64,000 nucleotides of DNA, taken from positions 1,781,578 through 1,845,577 of the forward strand of contig NZ_MVOI01000003.1 in assembly GCF_002283555.1 (NCBI RefSeq), in the 5' to 3' direction. The notes beneath the pieces are model-generated. The model saw only the letters and a program-made list of their open reading frames with translations. It was not told the origin of the DNA and ran no database searches. A program made the position numbers and the translations under genes. This DNA comes from Rubrivirga sp. SAORIC476. Its GTDB lineage: Bacteria > Bacteroidota > Rhodothermia > Rhodothermales > Rubricoccaceae. Below are positions 12,251 to 20,428 of the stretch, piece by piece (position 1 is the stretch's first letter; each line of letters opens with the position of its first letter).

Positions 12251-13774
12251 ATGCACCGCCGCGCCTTCCTGACGCGCTCGACGAGTCCGGCCCGCCCGGC
12301 CTCGCACCGGCACGCTGCCCTCGTCGCCGACCTCACGCCCTACACCGGGCCGTGGACACCGACGCAGGCCGCCCACCTCGTCCGCCGGACCCACTTCGGA
12401 GCCTCTCGGCAGGACGTGGTGTCTGCGCTGGTGGCAGGCTCGGCCGGCGCAGCGGCCAGCGCTCTCGTCAACAAGGCGGCCAGTCGACCTCTGCCCGACG
12501 CGCCCGGGTGGGCGGGGACGATCACGTCCGACAACGGCCTCAACACCCTCCGCGTCTACGAGTGGCAGCGGGCGTGGTACACCGAGATGGCCGCAGGCGG
12601 ACTCCGCGAAAAGCTGGCGCTGCTCTGGCACGACCACTTCGCGACCGGTCACGAGGTCTACCGCCACGCCGCGTTTGCCGTCGAGTACCTGACGTTCCTT
12701 CGCGAGCACGCCGTCGGTCCGTTCCGGCCGCTTCTCCAGGGCATCGGCACGCGGCCGGCCATGCTGCGTTTCCTCGACAACGAGCAGAACGAAGCGGGCA
12801 ACCTCAACGAGAACTACGCCCGCGAGATCCTGGAGCTGTTCTCGATGGGCCTCACCGCCCCCGACGGCTCGCCCAACTACACCCAGGGCGAGATCGTCGA
12901 GGCCGCCCGCGCGCTGACGGGCTGGACCATCGACGATGCCAACGTCCGCGCCCGCTTCCAGGGCAGTCGCTACGACAACGGCCTCAAAACCATCTTCGGC
13001 CGCCGCGGCCGGTGGGACCACGACGACCTCGTGGACCTCATCTTCGAGGAGCGCGGGGCGTCCGTGGCGCACTTCCTGGCAGGCAAGCTGTACGCGTGGT
13101 TCGTCCATCCCGTCCCGAACGCCGGTGTGGTGGCCGCGCTGGCGGACGTGCTGGTCCAGACCGCCTTCGACGTCCCCGCGGCGCTGAAGGCGCTCCTGTC
13201 GAGCGCCCACTTCCACGACCCTTCCGTCGTCGGCGCGCGGCTCAAGACGCCGATGGAGTTGCTGGTCGGCTTGCAGCGCGAGCTCGGCCTGACACCGTCG
13301 CAGGACGTGCTGGAGCAGTTCCGCGAGGTCAGCGAGTCGCTCGGGCAGGAGGTCCTCAACCCGCCGTCGGTGGAGGGCTGGCCCGGCTACGACGACCCGC
13401 TGGAGTACCGCGCCTGGGTCACGACCGGCACCATTCCGGAGCGCCGCGGCATCTCGGAGGCAGCCATCTTCGGCGACGGCCCCTTCCCCGAGGTGGACCC
13501 GCTGCCGCTCGTGGAGCAGCTCTCGGACCGCTTCGACCCGTACCGCCTCACGCGCGACCTCGCCGCCCACCTGCTGGCGGTCCCCCTGACCGACGCTGCC
13601 GCCGACGAGCTCGCCGAGCAGACCGTCCTCGACGGTGTGCCGATGTCGTACACCCGCGAGGAGCGGCAGGGCTTCTGGACCGAGATCGTGGTCTCGTCGG
13701 AGCCCATCGCGCGGGACCGCTTGCGCCAGCTCCTCGCCGCCCTCGTCAACCTGCCGGAATACCAGTTGGTCTGA
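12251..13774 (+). CDS. DUF1800 family protein
   Basis: 507-residue DUF1800 protein. The family core is clear: AAHLVRRTHFGAS near the N-terminus, LALLWHDHFATG, the strongly conserved NENYAREILELFSMG block, YTQGEIVEAARALTGW, and the C-terminal NPPSVEGWPGYDDP. Biochemical function is unknown; DUF1800 genes habitually sit next to DUF1501 genes, as here (106 bp upstream of one). The N-terminus begins MHRRAFLTRS, reminiscent of an Arg-Arg export signal but without a clear hydrophobic core. Start is the ATG at 12251, not the in-frame one 24 nt earlier, because it follows a C/T-rich leader like other genes here. Confidence 0.9.
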   Translation: MHRRAFLTRSTSPARPASHRHAALVADLTPYTGPWTPTQAAHLVRRTHFGASRQDVVSALVAGSAGAAASALVNKAASRPLPDAPGWAGTITSDNGLNTLRVYEWQRAWYTEMAAGGLREKLALLWHDHFATGHEVYRHAAFAVEYLTFLREHAVGPFRPLLQGIGTRPAMLRFLDNEQNEAGNLNENYAREILELFSMGLTAPDGSPNYTQGEIVEAARALTGWTIDDANVRARFQGSRYDNGLKTIFGRRGRWDHDDLVDLIFEERGASVAHFLAGKLYAWFVHPVPNAGVVAALADVLVQTAFDVPAALKALLSSAHFHDPSVVGARLKTPMELLVGLQRELGLTPSQDVLEQFREVSESLGQEVLNPPSVEGWPGYDDPLEYRAWVTTGTIPERRGISEAAIFGDGPFPEVDPLPLVEQLSDRFDPYRLTRDLAAHLLAVPLTDAAADELAEQTVLDGVPMSYTREERQGFWTEIVVSSEPIARDRLRQLLAALVNLPEYQLV

Positions 13775-13839
13775 TGCGTGATGCGTGATCCTCTCGCTCG
13801 GCCTCGGTGCTCTCGCCGGAGAGTCACGCATCACGCATC
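13773..13839. repeat. 16-bp perfect inverted repeat between DUF1800 and DUF1501 genes
   Basis: GATGCGTGATGCGTGA at 13773-13788 is exactly complementary to TCACGCATCACGCATC at 13824-13839, separated by 35 nt; CTCTC/GAGAG just inside can extend the stem. Each arm is itself a 7-bp tandem repeat (GATGCGT). It starts within the DUF1800 stop codon. There is no T-run after it, so it is not a classical terminator; an mRNA-processing or attenuating hairpin is possible. Confidence 0.8.
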
Positions 13840-13880
13840 TCCCGAGCACGCTCTCTGCGACGCCCCACACCGTCCTCCCC

Positions 13881-15524
13881 ATGTGCGACCACCACCACCA
13901 CGCGCCGCCACGCCGAGCCATCTCGCTCGACTACGGGCGCGACCACGACCGCGACCACGCGGCCTGGAGCCGACGCGACTTCCTGACGAGCGCCACCACG
14001 GCGGCGGCCGGGGCCTTTCTGATCGGCCACGGCGCGAACGCGCGAACCGTCCGGGCGTCGTCGCACACCCCGCTGCTGCAGTCGCTCGGACAGGCCGAGA
14101 CCGACCGCGTGCTCGTCATCATCCAGCTCGGCGGTGGCAACGACGGGCTCAACATGGTTGTCCCGTACACGAGCGACGCCTACTACCGCCGCCGCCCGAC
14201 CATCGGGCAGGCCGCGTCGTCGCTGATGACGCTCGACGAGGACTACGGCCTCAACGGCGCGATGAGTTCGCTCGACCCGATGTGGGGCGCGGGCGATCTC
14301 GCCGTGATTCACTCGGCGGGCTACCCGAACCACAACCGCTCGCACTTCCGCTCGACCGACATCTGGGCATCGGCGTCGAACCACAACGAGGTCCGCACGG
14401 ACGGGTGGACGGGGCGAACCGTGGACCGCATGTTCCCCGGCCACACGCAGGACCCGCTGGAGTACCCGGTCGCGATCCGGATCGGCGGCGCGTCGTCGCT
14501 GCTGACGCGCGGCTCGGCCGGAGCGCTGGGCATGAGCTTCTCCAACCCGGACCAGTTCGACCGCCTCGCGCAGACGGGCCAGTACTACGACGAGTCAGAC
14601 GTTCCCGCGACGCTGGCGGGCGACGAGCTGCGGTTCGTGCGCGAGATCTACAACTCGGGCCTCCGCTACCGCCAGGCGGTCTACGACGCGTCCCAGGCAG
14701 GAAGCAACGACGGCGGGGCGAACTACCCCGGCGGCAGTCTCGCGTCCTCGCTGGCCTCCGTCGCACGGCTCATCAAGGGTGGCCTGCCGTCGCGCATCTA
14801 CGCCGTCTCCATCGGCGGCTTCGACACACACTCGAACCAGCTCAGCCGTCAGCCGGGCCTGCTGCGTCAGATCGCGGACTCCGTGACCGCCTTCAACGCC
14901 GACCTCGGCGCCGACGCGAGCCGGGTCCTCACGATGACCTTCTCCGAGTTCGGGCGGACCATCGGCCAGAACGGGGCGGGGGGGACCGACCACGCCGAGG
15001 CGTCGCCGATGCTCCTCTTCGGCCCCGGCGTCGGCGGCGGGCTCTACGGCGAGGGTCCCGGACCGATCCTCGACAGCCTCCCCCAGAACGCAAGCGCGTT
15101 GCCGATGTCAGTCGACTTCCGGCGCGTCTACGCGAGCCTGCTCGGCGGCTGGTTCGGGCTGAGCGCTTCCGACACGGCGTCGGTGCTGGGCGGCGGGTTC
15201 TCCGTCCTCGACGGGCTGGTGGCCGGTGCCGGTCCGGTCAGCACCACCGCGCCGCCCGAGGCGGGCTCGCTCCGCCTCTCGGTCGGCCCCAACCCGACGG
15301 CCGGGCACGCGCGGGTCGCGGTCTCCCTCGACGGACCGGCCGCGGTCCGGGTCGAGGTGGTGGATCTCCAGGGGCGCACCGTCCGCGTCCTCGCCGACGG
15401 CACGCTGCCCGCAGGCGACACGGCACTCCCGCTCGACACCGCCGGTCTCGCGGCCGGCCTCTACCTCGTCCGCCTGCGCACGCCGCGCGACGCGCGGACC
15501 GTCTCCCTCACCGTCGTCCGCTGA
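13881..15524 (+). CDS. DUF1501 family protein with Tat signal and T9SS sorting domain
   Basis: 547 residues. A His-rich start is followed by the twin-arginine motif SRRDFL (30-35) and a hydrophobic stretch ending near ANA, a Tat signal. The DUF1501 body (alkaline-phosphatase-like fold, function unknown) shows VLVIIQLGGGNDGLNMVVP, SHFRSTDIW, GGFDTHSNQ and MTFSEFGRT. The last 85 residues are a type A T9SS sorting domain: GPNPTAGHARV, DLQGRTVRVL, LAAGLYLVRL and a terminal TVVR. So it is predicted to cross the inner membrane folded by Tat and the outer membrane by T9SS. It partners the DUF1800 gene upstream and shares one base (TGATG) with the next lipoprotein gene. tatC is at 26739-27719. Confidence 0.92.
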   Translation: MCDHHHHAPPRRAISLDYGRDHDRDHAAWSRRDFLTSATTAAAGAFLIGHGANARTVRASSHTPLLQSLGQAETDRVLVIIQLGGGNDGLNMVVPYTSDAYYRRRPTIGQAASSLMTLDEDYGLNGAMSSLDPMWGAGDLAVIHSAGYPNHNRSHFRSTDIWASASNHNEVRTDGWTGRTVDRMFPGHTQDPLEYPVAIRIGGASSLLTRGSAGALGMSFSNPDQFDRLAQTGQYYDESDVPATLAGDELRFVREIYNSGLRYRQAVYDASQAGSNDGGANYPGGSLASSLASVARLIKGGLPSRIYAVSIGGFDTHSNQLSRQPGLLRQIADSVTAFNADLGADASRVLTMTFSEFGRTIGQNGAGGTDHAEASPMLLFGPGVGGGLYGEGPGPILDSLPQNASALPMSVDFRRVYASLLGGWFGLSASDTASVLGGGFSVLDGLVAGAGPVSTTAPPEAGSLRLSVGPNPTAGHARVAVSLDGPAAVRVEVVDLQGRTVRVLADGTLPAGDTALPLDTAGLAAGLYLVRLRTPRDARTVSLTVVR

Positions 15525-16531
15525 TGACTCGCTTCCTCTCGCTTCTCGCGCTCGTCCTCCTGCTCCCGGCCTGCGACGCCTTCGGCGGCGGCGACACCGC
15601 CTCCGTCGACGGATACCCGGTCCTGTTCGAGGGCCAGTGGGGCTTCATCGACAGCGAGGGCCGGTTGGTGAGCACGCCGTCGTTCGACTTCGCCGACGAG
15701 GTCGTCGGCGGGCTCTCGGTCGTCCGCCAGGGCGCCGACTGGGGCTACGCCCGGCCGGACGGGCGTGTCGCCATCGAGCCGCAGTTCGTGGCCGCGGGTC
15801 GGTTCGAGGGACGCCTCGCGCCGGTCCGCTCGGCCGCCGAGGGCTGGTTCTACATCGACGAGACGGGCGGGCGCGTGGGCGAAGCCGGCTACGACATCGC
15901 CGAGCCCCTGTCCGATGGGCGAGGAGCCGTCCGCCGCGGTTTCCTGTGGGGCTACGTCGGTGAGGACGGCGCGCTCGCCGTGGACCTCCAGTTCGCCGCC
16001 GTCGGGCCGTTCGCCGAGGGACTCGCGGCGGTGCAGACGGCCGAGGGCTGGCGCTACATCGACCGGAGCGGAGCCTTCGCCTTCGCGACCGCCTTCGAGG
16101 AAGCCGGCGCGTTCTCCGAGGCGGGCCTGGCCCCCGTCCGTGAGCTGGGCAGCGAGGTCTGGAAGTATGCCGACCGCCAGGGCCGGATCGCGATCAACTC
16201 GACGTTCGACGCCGCCGAGCCGTTCTCGGAAGGCGTCGCAGCGGTCCGCGTGGACGACAAGATCGGCTTCATCGACCGCGACGGCGCTTTCGTGGTCGAG
16301 CCGACGCTGGCGTCGGCGGGTGCGTTCTCGGAAGGCCGCGCGGCGGTCCGGTTCAGCAACCGCTGGACGTACGTCCGCCGCGACGACGGGCTGATCATCA
16401 CGAGCCCGGCCTACTCGACCGCGAAGCCGTTCCGCGGCGGGCTGGCGCAGGTGACGACGGGCAGCGGCAACAACCTGCGCGTCGGCTACATCGACCTCGA
16501 CGGCGCCGTCGTCTGGGAGCCCACTCGCTGA
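15524..16531 (+). CDS. WG-repeat lipoprotein, copy 1
   Basis: 335 residues with lipoprotein signal (lipobox LLPAC, Cys about residue 16). The rest is about nine WG/KWG beta repeats of 35-45 residues, each with a core such as WGFIDSEGRLV, WGYARPDGRVA, GFIDRDGAFVV and VGYIDLDGAVV. WG repeats form solenoid-like or propeller-like folds of unknown function, common in envelope proteins. The ATG overlaps the DUF1501 stop by one base, indicating coupled translation with a T9SS cargo. It is a paralogue of the following gene. Confidence 0.9.
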   Translation: MTRFLSLLALVLLLPACDAFGGGDTASVDGYPVLFEGQWGFIDSEGRLVSTPSFDFADEVVGGLSVVRQGADWGYARPDGRVAIEPQFVAAGRFEGRLAPVRSAAEGWFYIDETGGRVGEAGYDIAEPLSDGRGAVRRGFLWGYVGEDGALAVDLQFAAVGPFAEGLAAVQTAEGWRYIDRSGAFAFATAFEEAGAFSEAGLAPVRELGSEVWKYADRQGRIAINSTFDAAEPFSEGVAAVRVDDKIGFIDRDGAFVVEPTLASAGAFSEGRAAVRFSNRWTYVRRDDGLIITSPAYSTAKPFRGGLAQVTTGSGNNLRVGYIDLDGAVVWEPTR

Positions 16532-16568
16532 CCCGCGTCTTCCTCCTGGCTCGCAGCCTCTCCTCTCC

Positions 16569-17570
16569 ATGCGTCCGCTTCTTTCCCTCCTCCTGCTCCT
16601 CGTCCTCGCCTCCGGGTGCGACACGTTCGGGGGCGACGACGCCGACTCGAGCGCCCGCCTGTTCCCTGCCCGGCAGGACGGCACGGTCGTGCTGATCGAC
16701 GCATCCGGGCGCGTGGCGGTGACCCTCGACGGGTACAATTACGCCCGTGCGGGGGCCGAGGGCCTCACCCCGGCGCGGCGTGAGGGCAGCCCCAAGGTCT
16801 GGGACTACTACCGCACCGACGGCGAGGTCGCGTTCTCGGTCCAGGCCGACGAGGCGCTCGCTCCGAGCGAAGGGCGCGTCCGCGTCAAGATCGACGGCAA
16901 GTTCGCGTTCGTCGACACGGAGGGCCGTTTCCTCATCAACCCGTACCTCAACGAGGCCGGCGACTTCTCGGAGGGACGCGCGCGCATCCGCACGACCGGG
17001 AGCCAGTGGGGCTTTCTCGACCGCGACGGCCAGATCGTGGTGCCGCCCACGTTCCAGGAGCTGGGCGACCTTCACGACGACCGCGCCCTCTTCCGACGCG
17101 ATGGCAAGGTCGGCTACGTGGACCGGACCGGTGCGGTCGTGATCCCGGCCGTCTACGACGACGCACGCGACTTCTCCGACGGCCGCGCGGCCGTCAAGCA
17201 GGGCCAGCGCTGGTTCTACATCGACACCCGGGACCAGCGCCTCGGCGACGGCCAGACGTTCATCTCGGCCGGCGACTACCGCGAGGGCCGCGCGCCGGTG
17301 CGCACCGAGAACCCCTGGGAGTTCGTCGACGGCGACGGGGTGCGCGTCATCGAGCCGCAGTTCCAGGGCGCCCGCGCCTTCAAGGGAGGCCGCGCCGCCG
17401 TCAAGATGGACGGCCTGTGGACGTTCGTCCGTCCTGACGGCTCGTTCCTCCGTGCGCCCGAGTTCGATGAGGTCAACGACTTCGCGGGCGGCCTCGCGGC
17501 GGTCTACCTCGGCAACAAGGTGGGCTACATCGACGAGGAGGGGGCGACGGTCTGGCTGCCGCGCAACTGA
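16569..17570 (+). CDS. WG-repeat lipoprotein, copy 2
   Basis: 333 residues: lipoprotein signal (lipobox ASGC, Cys about residue 17; followed by DTFGGDDAD) and about nine WG repeats (e.g. WGFLDRDGQIVV, VGYVDRTGAVVIP, VGYIDEEGATVW). The N-terminal region is close to copy 1 (LLLLVLASGCDTFGG against LLLPACDAFGG), so they arose by tandem duplication. It is 37 bp downstream, preceded by a CCTCTCCTCTCC leader. A decayed third copy of the C-terminal end is at 20302-20400. Confidence 0.9.
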   Translation: MRPLLSLLLLLVLASGCDTFGGDDADSSARLFPARQDGTVVLIDASGRVAVTLDGYNYARAGAEGLTPARREGSPKVWDYYRTDGEVAFSVQADEALAPSEGRVRVKIDGKFAFVDTEGRFLINPYLNEAGDFSEGRARIRTTGSQWGFLDRDGQIVVPPTFQELGDLHDDRALFRRDGKVGYVDRTGAVVIPAVYDDARDFSDGRAAVKQGQRWFYIDTRDQRLGDGQTFISAGDYREGRAPVRTENPWEFVDGDGVRVIEPQFQGARAFKGGRAAVKMDGLWTFVRPDGSFLRAPEFDEVNDFAGGLAAVYLGNKVGYIDEEGATVWLPRN

Positions 17571-17639
17571 CCACCGGGCGACACCTCCGTCGTTGCGAAC
17601 GCTGGAAACGACCGGAAAGCGGCGAACGCCCGGATCCGA

Positions 17640-17671
17640 CAGCGGCCGCGCTCCGGAGAGCACGGCCGCTG
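17640..17671. terminator. Hairpin between convergent genes
   Basis: CAGCGGCCG (17640-17648) pairs with CGGCCGCTG (17663-17671), a perfect 9-bp GC stem around a 14-nt loop. It lies in the 120-bp gap between the WG lipoprotein and the oppositely directed fibre-like gene, where it could end transcription from both sides. There is no T-tract. Confidence 0.5.
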
Positions 17672-17690
17672 GACCGGAGCCGAATCGTGA

Positions 17691-19430
17691 CTAGCGGAGG
17701 CCGTCCTGTTGTCCGTCGGCCGCACGCTCGGCCTCGATGGCGTCGAGGCGGGCGCGCAGGGCGTCCAGCTCGGCCGTGATGCGGGCCTCGTTGTCACGGA
17801 CCGACGCGGCGCGCTCGGCCGCGATGTCGGACGACGTCAGCGCTCGGCCTGCCGGGCCCTCGCCGTCGGCTGCAGACGCAGCGCCGTCGGCCAGGTTCGA
17901 GACCGCCGTCCCGTACGCCGTCGGGACAAACAGCAGCGACAGCTGGTGGTCGATCGAGGTCGCATCCCCATTCAACTCTGACCCGACGAGGCAGAACGTC
18001 GTCGTGCCTGAGGGGACTGAGAACAGGCCGCTCGGGCTGGCGGAGAAGTTGTAGAACCCTGACGCGACGGCGGACGGGATGCTGATGTCGAAGTCCGAGG
18101 CGCTCCCGGCCGTCGGCGAGGCGTCGCAGTCGGTGGTGACCGCGAACTCGGCGGCCGAGGCCGACCCGCCCGACGTGTGGGCAAACTGCACATCGACGGA
18201 CGCGATGGCGATCACGTAGCCGCTGGCCGGGGCCGTCAGGGTGCGCGAGAGGAGCACCTGATACCCGGGCGTCAACGTGACGAGGGTCCCCGAGAACGCG
18301 TTGGCGGCGCCCGCCTCCTGGCTCGTCTCGGCCGCCGAGACCGCGTCGGTGGGGAGGATCACCGAACCGTCGCCCGCTACAGCGTCGTCGAAGAGCGACC
18401 GGTTGGTGCCCACACCGAGGGTAGTCCTGGACCCACCGGCGTTGTTGCCGTTGACCTGGAAGGCGGCTCCACCGGTGCCATTGGCGACCGTAAAGAACCC
18501 ACCCGTGCCGCCCCCGTCGGGCTCGATGCGCGTGTGGATGACGCCATCCTCGGTGTACCAGTTGCTCTCCCCGCCCGTGTTGCTGTCGTTCCGGACATCG
18601 AAGCCGACGAAGCCGGCCTCCGGGTCGAGCGGGTTGGGCGTGGTGAACACCCGGAATTCGGCCGTGCTTGTCGCGGCACCCACGTTCACGGTGGACCCGT
18701 CCAGGGTCATCAGATCCTCGCCCACGCCGGGCAGCATTACAAACCCGTCCGCCCCGCCCCCGGTCGCGTCGGTGATCGCGAACGTCCCGGCCGGGCGCTC
18801 CGTCCCGTTTCCGTAGACGCGGTACTCCCACGTCCGGCCGCCCTGCACCGACCGCAGCCGGAAGCGCATCAGCTGGTCGGAGATGAACACCGGCGTCACG
18901 TCGCGCGTGATGAACCCGATCTGGCCCAGCGCTCCGGTGATTTGGAGCGGTGCCCCGTTAGCGACCGTGATGAAGCGGCCGTTGTCGTACGAGTCCTGCA
19001 GCGTGTTGCCCGGCGCAAAGCCACTGCCCGCACCGTCCGCCTCGCGCCCGAGGGCCACCGGCGCGCTCGCCGGCGCGCCGTCGACCGAGACGGTCAGCCA
19101 GCGGGCCTCTTCCGGAAGCGCCGCCCGACTGCCGAGCAGCGTCAGGAACCGGCCGCCCACCACCGCCACGTCGTGCGCCTCCTGCCATGCCGGGGCCGAG
19201 CCCGACTCGGCGTCAGCAGCCGAGGCATAGGCACGGAAGACGAGCGCCCGCGAGCCGTCGGGCAGCGGTGCACCGTCGGCGTCGGTCAGCAGGCCCGAGT
19301 AGGTCACTCGCGTCGGCGCCTCGATGGCAGGCTCAGTCGGCTCCGTGGCCAGATCCTGTGCGGTGACGGGGAACGCGAGGAGCACGAGCGCGCAGAGGAA
19401 CGCAGCCCTGGTGAAGGTGGGGGCAGTCAT
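17691..19430 (-). CDS. Secreted fibre-like protein with C-terminal coiled coil
   Basis: 579 residues. Signal peptide of about 25 residues (LLAFPVTAQ). Residues about 40-125 match the N-terminal domain common in Bacteroidota fibre-like proteins: TYSGLLTDADGAPLPDG, FRAYASA, WQEAHDVAVVGGRFLTLLG. A long Gly/Thr/Asn-rich beta region follows, and the last 45 residues form a heptad-like coiled coil (ARITAELDALRARLDAIEAE). This architecture resembles trimeric tail-fibre or adhesin stalks, although I see no S74 autoprotease domain. It follows a small T9SS-tagged protein by 41 bp on the same strand. Function as a surface fibre is inferred. Confidence 0.75.
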   Translation of the reverse strand: MTAPTFTRAAFLCALVLLAFPVTAQDLATEPTEPAIEAPTRVTYSGLLTDADGAPLPDGSRALVFRAYASAADAESGSAPAWQEAHDVAVVGGRFLTLLGSRAALPEEARWLTVSVDGAPASAPVALGREADGAGSGFAPGNTLQDSYDNGRFITVANGAPLQITGALGQIGFITRDVTPVFISDQLMRFRLRSVQGGRTWEYRVYGNGTERPAGTFAITDATGGGADGFVMLPGVGEDLMTLDGSTVNVGAATSTAEFRVFTTPNPLDPEAGFVGFDVRNDSNTGGESNWYTEDGVIHTRIEPDGGGTGGFFTVANGTGGAAFQVNGNNAGGSRTTLGVGTNRSLFDDAVAGDGSVILPTDAVSAAETSQEAGAANAFSGTLVTLTPGYQVLLSRTLTAPASGYVIAIASVDVQFAHTSGGSASAAEFAVTTDCDASPTAGSASDFDISIPSAVASGFYNFSASPSGLFSVPSGTTTFCLVGSELNGDATSIDHQLSLLFVPTAYGTAVSNLADGAASAADGEGPAGRALTSSDIAAERAASVRDNEARITAELDALRARLDAIEAERAADGQQDGLR

Positions 19431-19471
19431 GGGACGTGTCGGGGTGGAGACAAGAGGAGTCGAAGCGAGCG

Positions 19472-20035
19472 TCAGCGGACGACCGTGAGGCGCGTGGCGT
19501 GGACCGTCTCGCCAGCGACGAGGCGGACGTGATAGAGCCCCGGCGCGAGGCGGTCGGTGGGCAGGGCGGCCGTGTGGCGCCCGGCGGACTGGGGGCCGTC
19601 GACAAGCACGGCCACGCGGCGGCCCAGCGCGTCGAAGACGGCGAGGTGGACGCGGCCCGCCTCGGGCAGCGCGTAGGGAACGCGGGCCCGGTCGCGACTC
19701 GGGTTGGGCGCGGCGGCGCCGAGTTCGATCTCCGTGACCGCGGCCTCTGCGAGTGCGGCGGGCCCAGGCAGGACCGCGTCGCGCTCGACGACGGGGTTGG
19801 CCACGGGCACGATGGCCTCGGTCCAGATCAGGGCCGTGCCGGAGACAAGGGGGGCGGCGCGGGTGGCGTGGGCGACGAGCCGGACCGGTCCGGCCTCGGC
19901 CGAGACCGGGACGGCGTAGAGCGTCGTGAGCCGGGTCGTGCTCTGGGCGGCGACGACGTCAGCGACCCCGCTACCGAGCGTTACCGCGAGGAACAGCCCG
20001 AACGTTCGGGCCGGTGACCATGGAGAGGAGTGCAT
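19472..20035 (-). CDS. Small secreted protein with T9SS sorting domain
   Basis: 187 residues with an N-terminal signal (GLFLAVTLGSGVADVVAAQ), a central beta-rich part of about 80 residues without a family I recognise, and a type A T9SS C-terminal domain: AAPNPSRDRARVPY, FDALGRRVAVLVDG, LAPGLYHVRL and terminal LTVVR. It should be secreted and attached to the cell surface through T9SS. Start: the ATG at 20035 directly precedes the signal peptide; an in-frame start at 20107 would add 24 residues of no clear type. It is first in a two-gene unit with the fibre-like protein. Confidence 0.8.
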   Translation of the reverse strand: MHSSPWSPARTFGLFLAVTLGSGVADVVAAQSTTRLTTLYAVPVSAEAGPVRLVAHATRAAPLVSGTALIWTEAIVPVANPVVERDAVLPGPAALAEAAVTEIELGAAAPNPSRDRARVPYALPEAGRVHLAVFDALGRRVAVLVDGPQSAGRHTAALPTDRLAPGLYHVRLVAGETVHATRLTVVR

Positions 20036-20301
20036 CGGCGGGTGGTGTGCGGCGTGAGGGGCAGAGTACGGGGGGCACCTTTCACATCCTAGCGGCGCGT
20101 CCGGCAAGCCGCCGGGCCATCGGTCGGTGCCGACGACACAGGGCTCACGACGCTCCGCTTCTGCGGCCGACGACGGTCCGACTTGAGACGAAGCACAAAG
20201 GGGAGAGGACGGGATCAGGACTACGAGAAACGACCCGAGAGACTGTCAGGCACCCTGCGCGCGGTGTGGCGAGTTGGGCGCGGTCGCGAGGGTCGGCGGG
20301 C

Positions 20302-20403
20302 GCAGGAGGTCTCGCGGGCGCCTCCCTCGGCGACAACGTGGGCCGCATCGACGAGCAGGGGACGACGGTCTGGTCGCCGCGCAGCCAATCAATGGGGCGA
20401 TAG
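20302..20403 (+). pseudogene. Remnant of a third WG-repeat lipoprotein (C-terminal end only)
   Basis: Translation in one frame gives AGGLAGASLGDNVGRIDEQG and then TTVWSPR, matching the C-terminus of the second WG lipoprotein (17482-17565) at 18 of 28 residues, with high base-level identity. The match stops abruptly upstream, so about 90% of the gene is gone, and the frame ends at TAG 20401. There is no start codon context. It shows that a third copy once existed between the T9SS pair and the paralogous lipoproteins. Confidence 0.75.
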
Positions 20404-20408
20404 CTTCC
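20401..20408 (+). promoter_or_regulatory. Promoter-like -7 element for the first paralogous lipoprotein
   Basis: TAGCTTCC, 20 nt before the GTG start at 20429. The first three bases are also the stop codon of the WG remnant, so the promoter lies at the junction of the decayed gene. A -33 element is not evident. Confidence 0.35.
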
Positions 20409-20428
20409 AGGACATCTCCTCCTCGACT

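Larger units (their letters stand above)
20036..20428. other. Intergenic region with a decayed WG-repeat gene end
   Basis: 393 bp between divergent genes. It holds the WG-gene remnant (20302-20400) and, at its right edge, a TAGCTTCC promoter-like element. From about 20050 to 20300 I see no gene; a possible promoter for the small T9SS protein would lie there. Confidence 0.5.
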
